This document shows positions 4,752 to 5,082 of a DNA stretch of 5,082 nucleotides, piece after piece. The notes beneath the pieces were generated by a model that did no database searches, had not been told where the DNA came from, and saw only the letters and a list, made by a program, of their open reading frames with translations. This DNA comes from Actinomycetota bacterium. Lineage in GTDB: Bacteria > Actinomycetota > Rubrobacteria > Rubrobacterales > Rubrobacteraceae. The position numbers and the translations under genes were made by a program. Every line of letters starts with the position of its first letter. Within the stretch, counting starts at the first letter, position 1. The stretch covers positions 1 to 5,082 of the forward strand of contig JAIVIG010000365.1 in the NCBI GenBank assembly GCA_020200675.1, read 5' to 3'.

Positions 4752-5082
4752 CTACGCCTCGCGGGTTTGGGTCTTGTCGGCAAGCGCCGGGTCTGCAGGT
4801 TCGCCGATCACGCGTCGAACGACGAACAGGCCGATCACGCCGAGGAGGGTCGCGAACCAGAGGGTGGCGAGCCGTATCACGAGCGTCAGCGCCGCCGAGA
4901 CCCCCGCCGAAAGCCCGGCCACGCCTACGAACAGCCCGTACATCCCCGCCTCTGCCGCCCCGATACCGCCCGGCAGCATGCTGAAAGCCCCCGCGAACGA
5001 GCCCGCCACGAAGACGAAGACCATCACAAGGAAGGGTACCTCCGCCCCTATCCCCGTCGCGCAGAGGTAGACGGCCAGCATC
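4752..5082 (-). CDS. Lysylphosphatidylglycerol synthase TM / flippase-like membrane protein, C-terminal part (cut by right edge)
   Basis: The visible 109 residues are the end of a polytopic inner-membrane protein. Counting from the first in-window Met, hydrophobic segments lie at about 16-35, 48-67 and 70-88. The motif MLPGGIGAAEAGMYGLF at 35-51, followed by the VIRLATLWFATLLG helix, matches the PF03706-type LPG synthase TM region (MprF flippase-like, also called UPF0104). The protein ends with a short polar tail (about 89-109) and no GNAT-like aminoacyl-transferase domain follows. It is therefore more like the flippase-only or glycolipid-associated branch than full MprF. The substrate cannot be inferred. 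The N-terminus and start lie off the window. It ends 78 bases before topA, with a -10 box at its stop codon, so it is probably a separate unit from topA. Confidence 0.8.
   Translation of the reverse strand, partial: MLAVYLCATGIGAEVPFLVMVFVFVAGSFAGAFSMLPGGIGAAEAGMYGLFVGVAGLSAGVSAALTLVIRLATLWFATLLGVIGLFVVRRVIGEPADPALADKTQTREA

Noticed and set aside
4752..5082. Full MprF lysyl-phosphatidylglycerol synthase
   Set aside because: The stop codon follows the membrane segment directly and no aminoacyl-transferase domain is present, so only the flippase-like membrane region is supported.

Overview
The window is strongly G+C-rich and holds six genes, all on the minus strand, so it reads right to left. 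It looks like a chromosomal locus of a high-GC actinobacterium. The evidence is the order topA, tmk, holB (conserved in Streptomyces and other actinobacteria), the frequent GTG starts and the G/C-ending codons. A deep-branching group such as Rubrobacter is my best guess, but this is inference and the sequence alone cannot prove it.

In transcription order: (1) 5082-4752, the C-terminal part of a multi-pass membrane protein of the lysylphosphatidylglycerol synthase TM / flippase-like family, cut by the right edge. (2) A 78-base gap with a consensus -10 box, a small leader hairpin and a second -10 close to the next start. (3) 4673-2520, a 717-residue type IA DNA topoisomerase whose sequence is of the archaeal TopA type, with two zinc-finger modules and an Ala/Lys/Glu-rich tail. 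(4) A 226-base gap with a possible promoter and no clearly supported gene, though two opposed short open frames exist. (5) 2293-1526, a class I glutamine amidotransferase-like hydrolase of the PuuD / peptidase C26 family. (6) 1483-866, thymidylate kinase, whose conserved first beta-strand lies upstream of its only standard start codon. (7) 838-620, a 72-residue two-helix membrane protein with very regular glycine zippers. (8) 562-1, the N-terminal part of the DNA polymerase III delta' subunit, cut by the left edge; its only usable start lies upstream of a G-tract tandem repeat and a strong hairpin.

Functionally the core is DNA supercoiling (topA), dTTP supply (tmk) and clamp loading (holB). 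A small-molecule amidase and a tiny membrane protein are inserted in the same run. The tight spacing from PuuD through HolB (42, 27 and 57 bases between reading frames) suggests one transcript, while topA seems to have its own promoter.

The points most worth a second look are: the archaeal-type topoisomerase in the standard bacterial topA slot; the G-tract repeat and hairpin over the holB start; the missing standard start for tmk; and the glycine-zipper protein between tmk and holB. I saw no tRNA, rRNA, CRISPR array, insertion sequence or attachment site.
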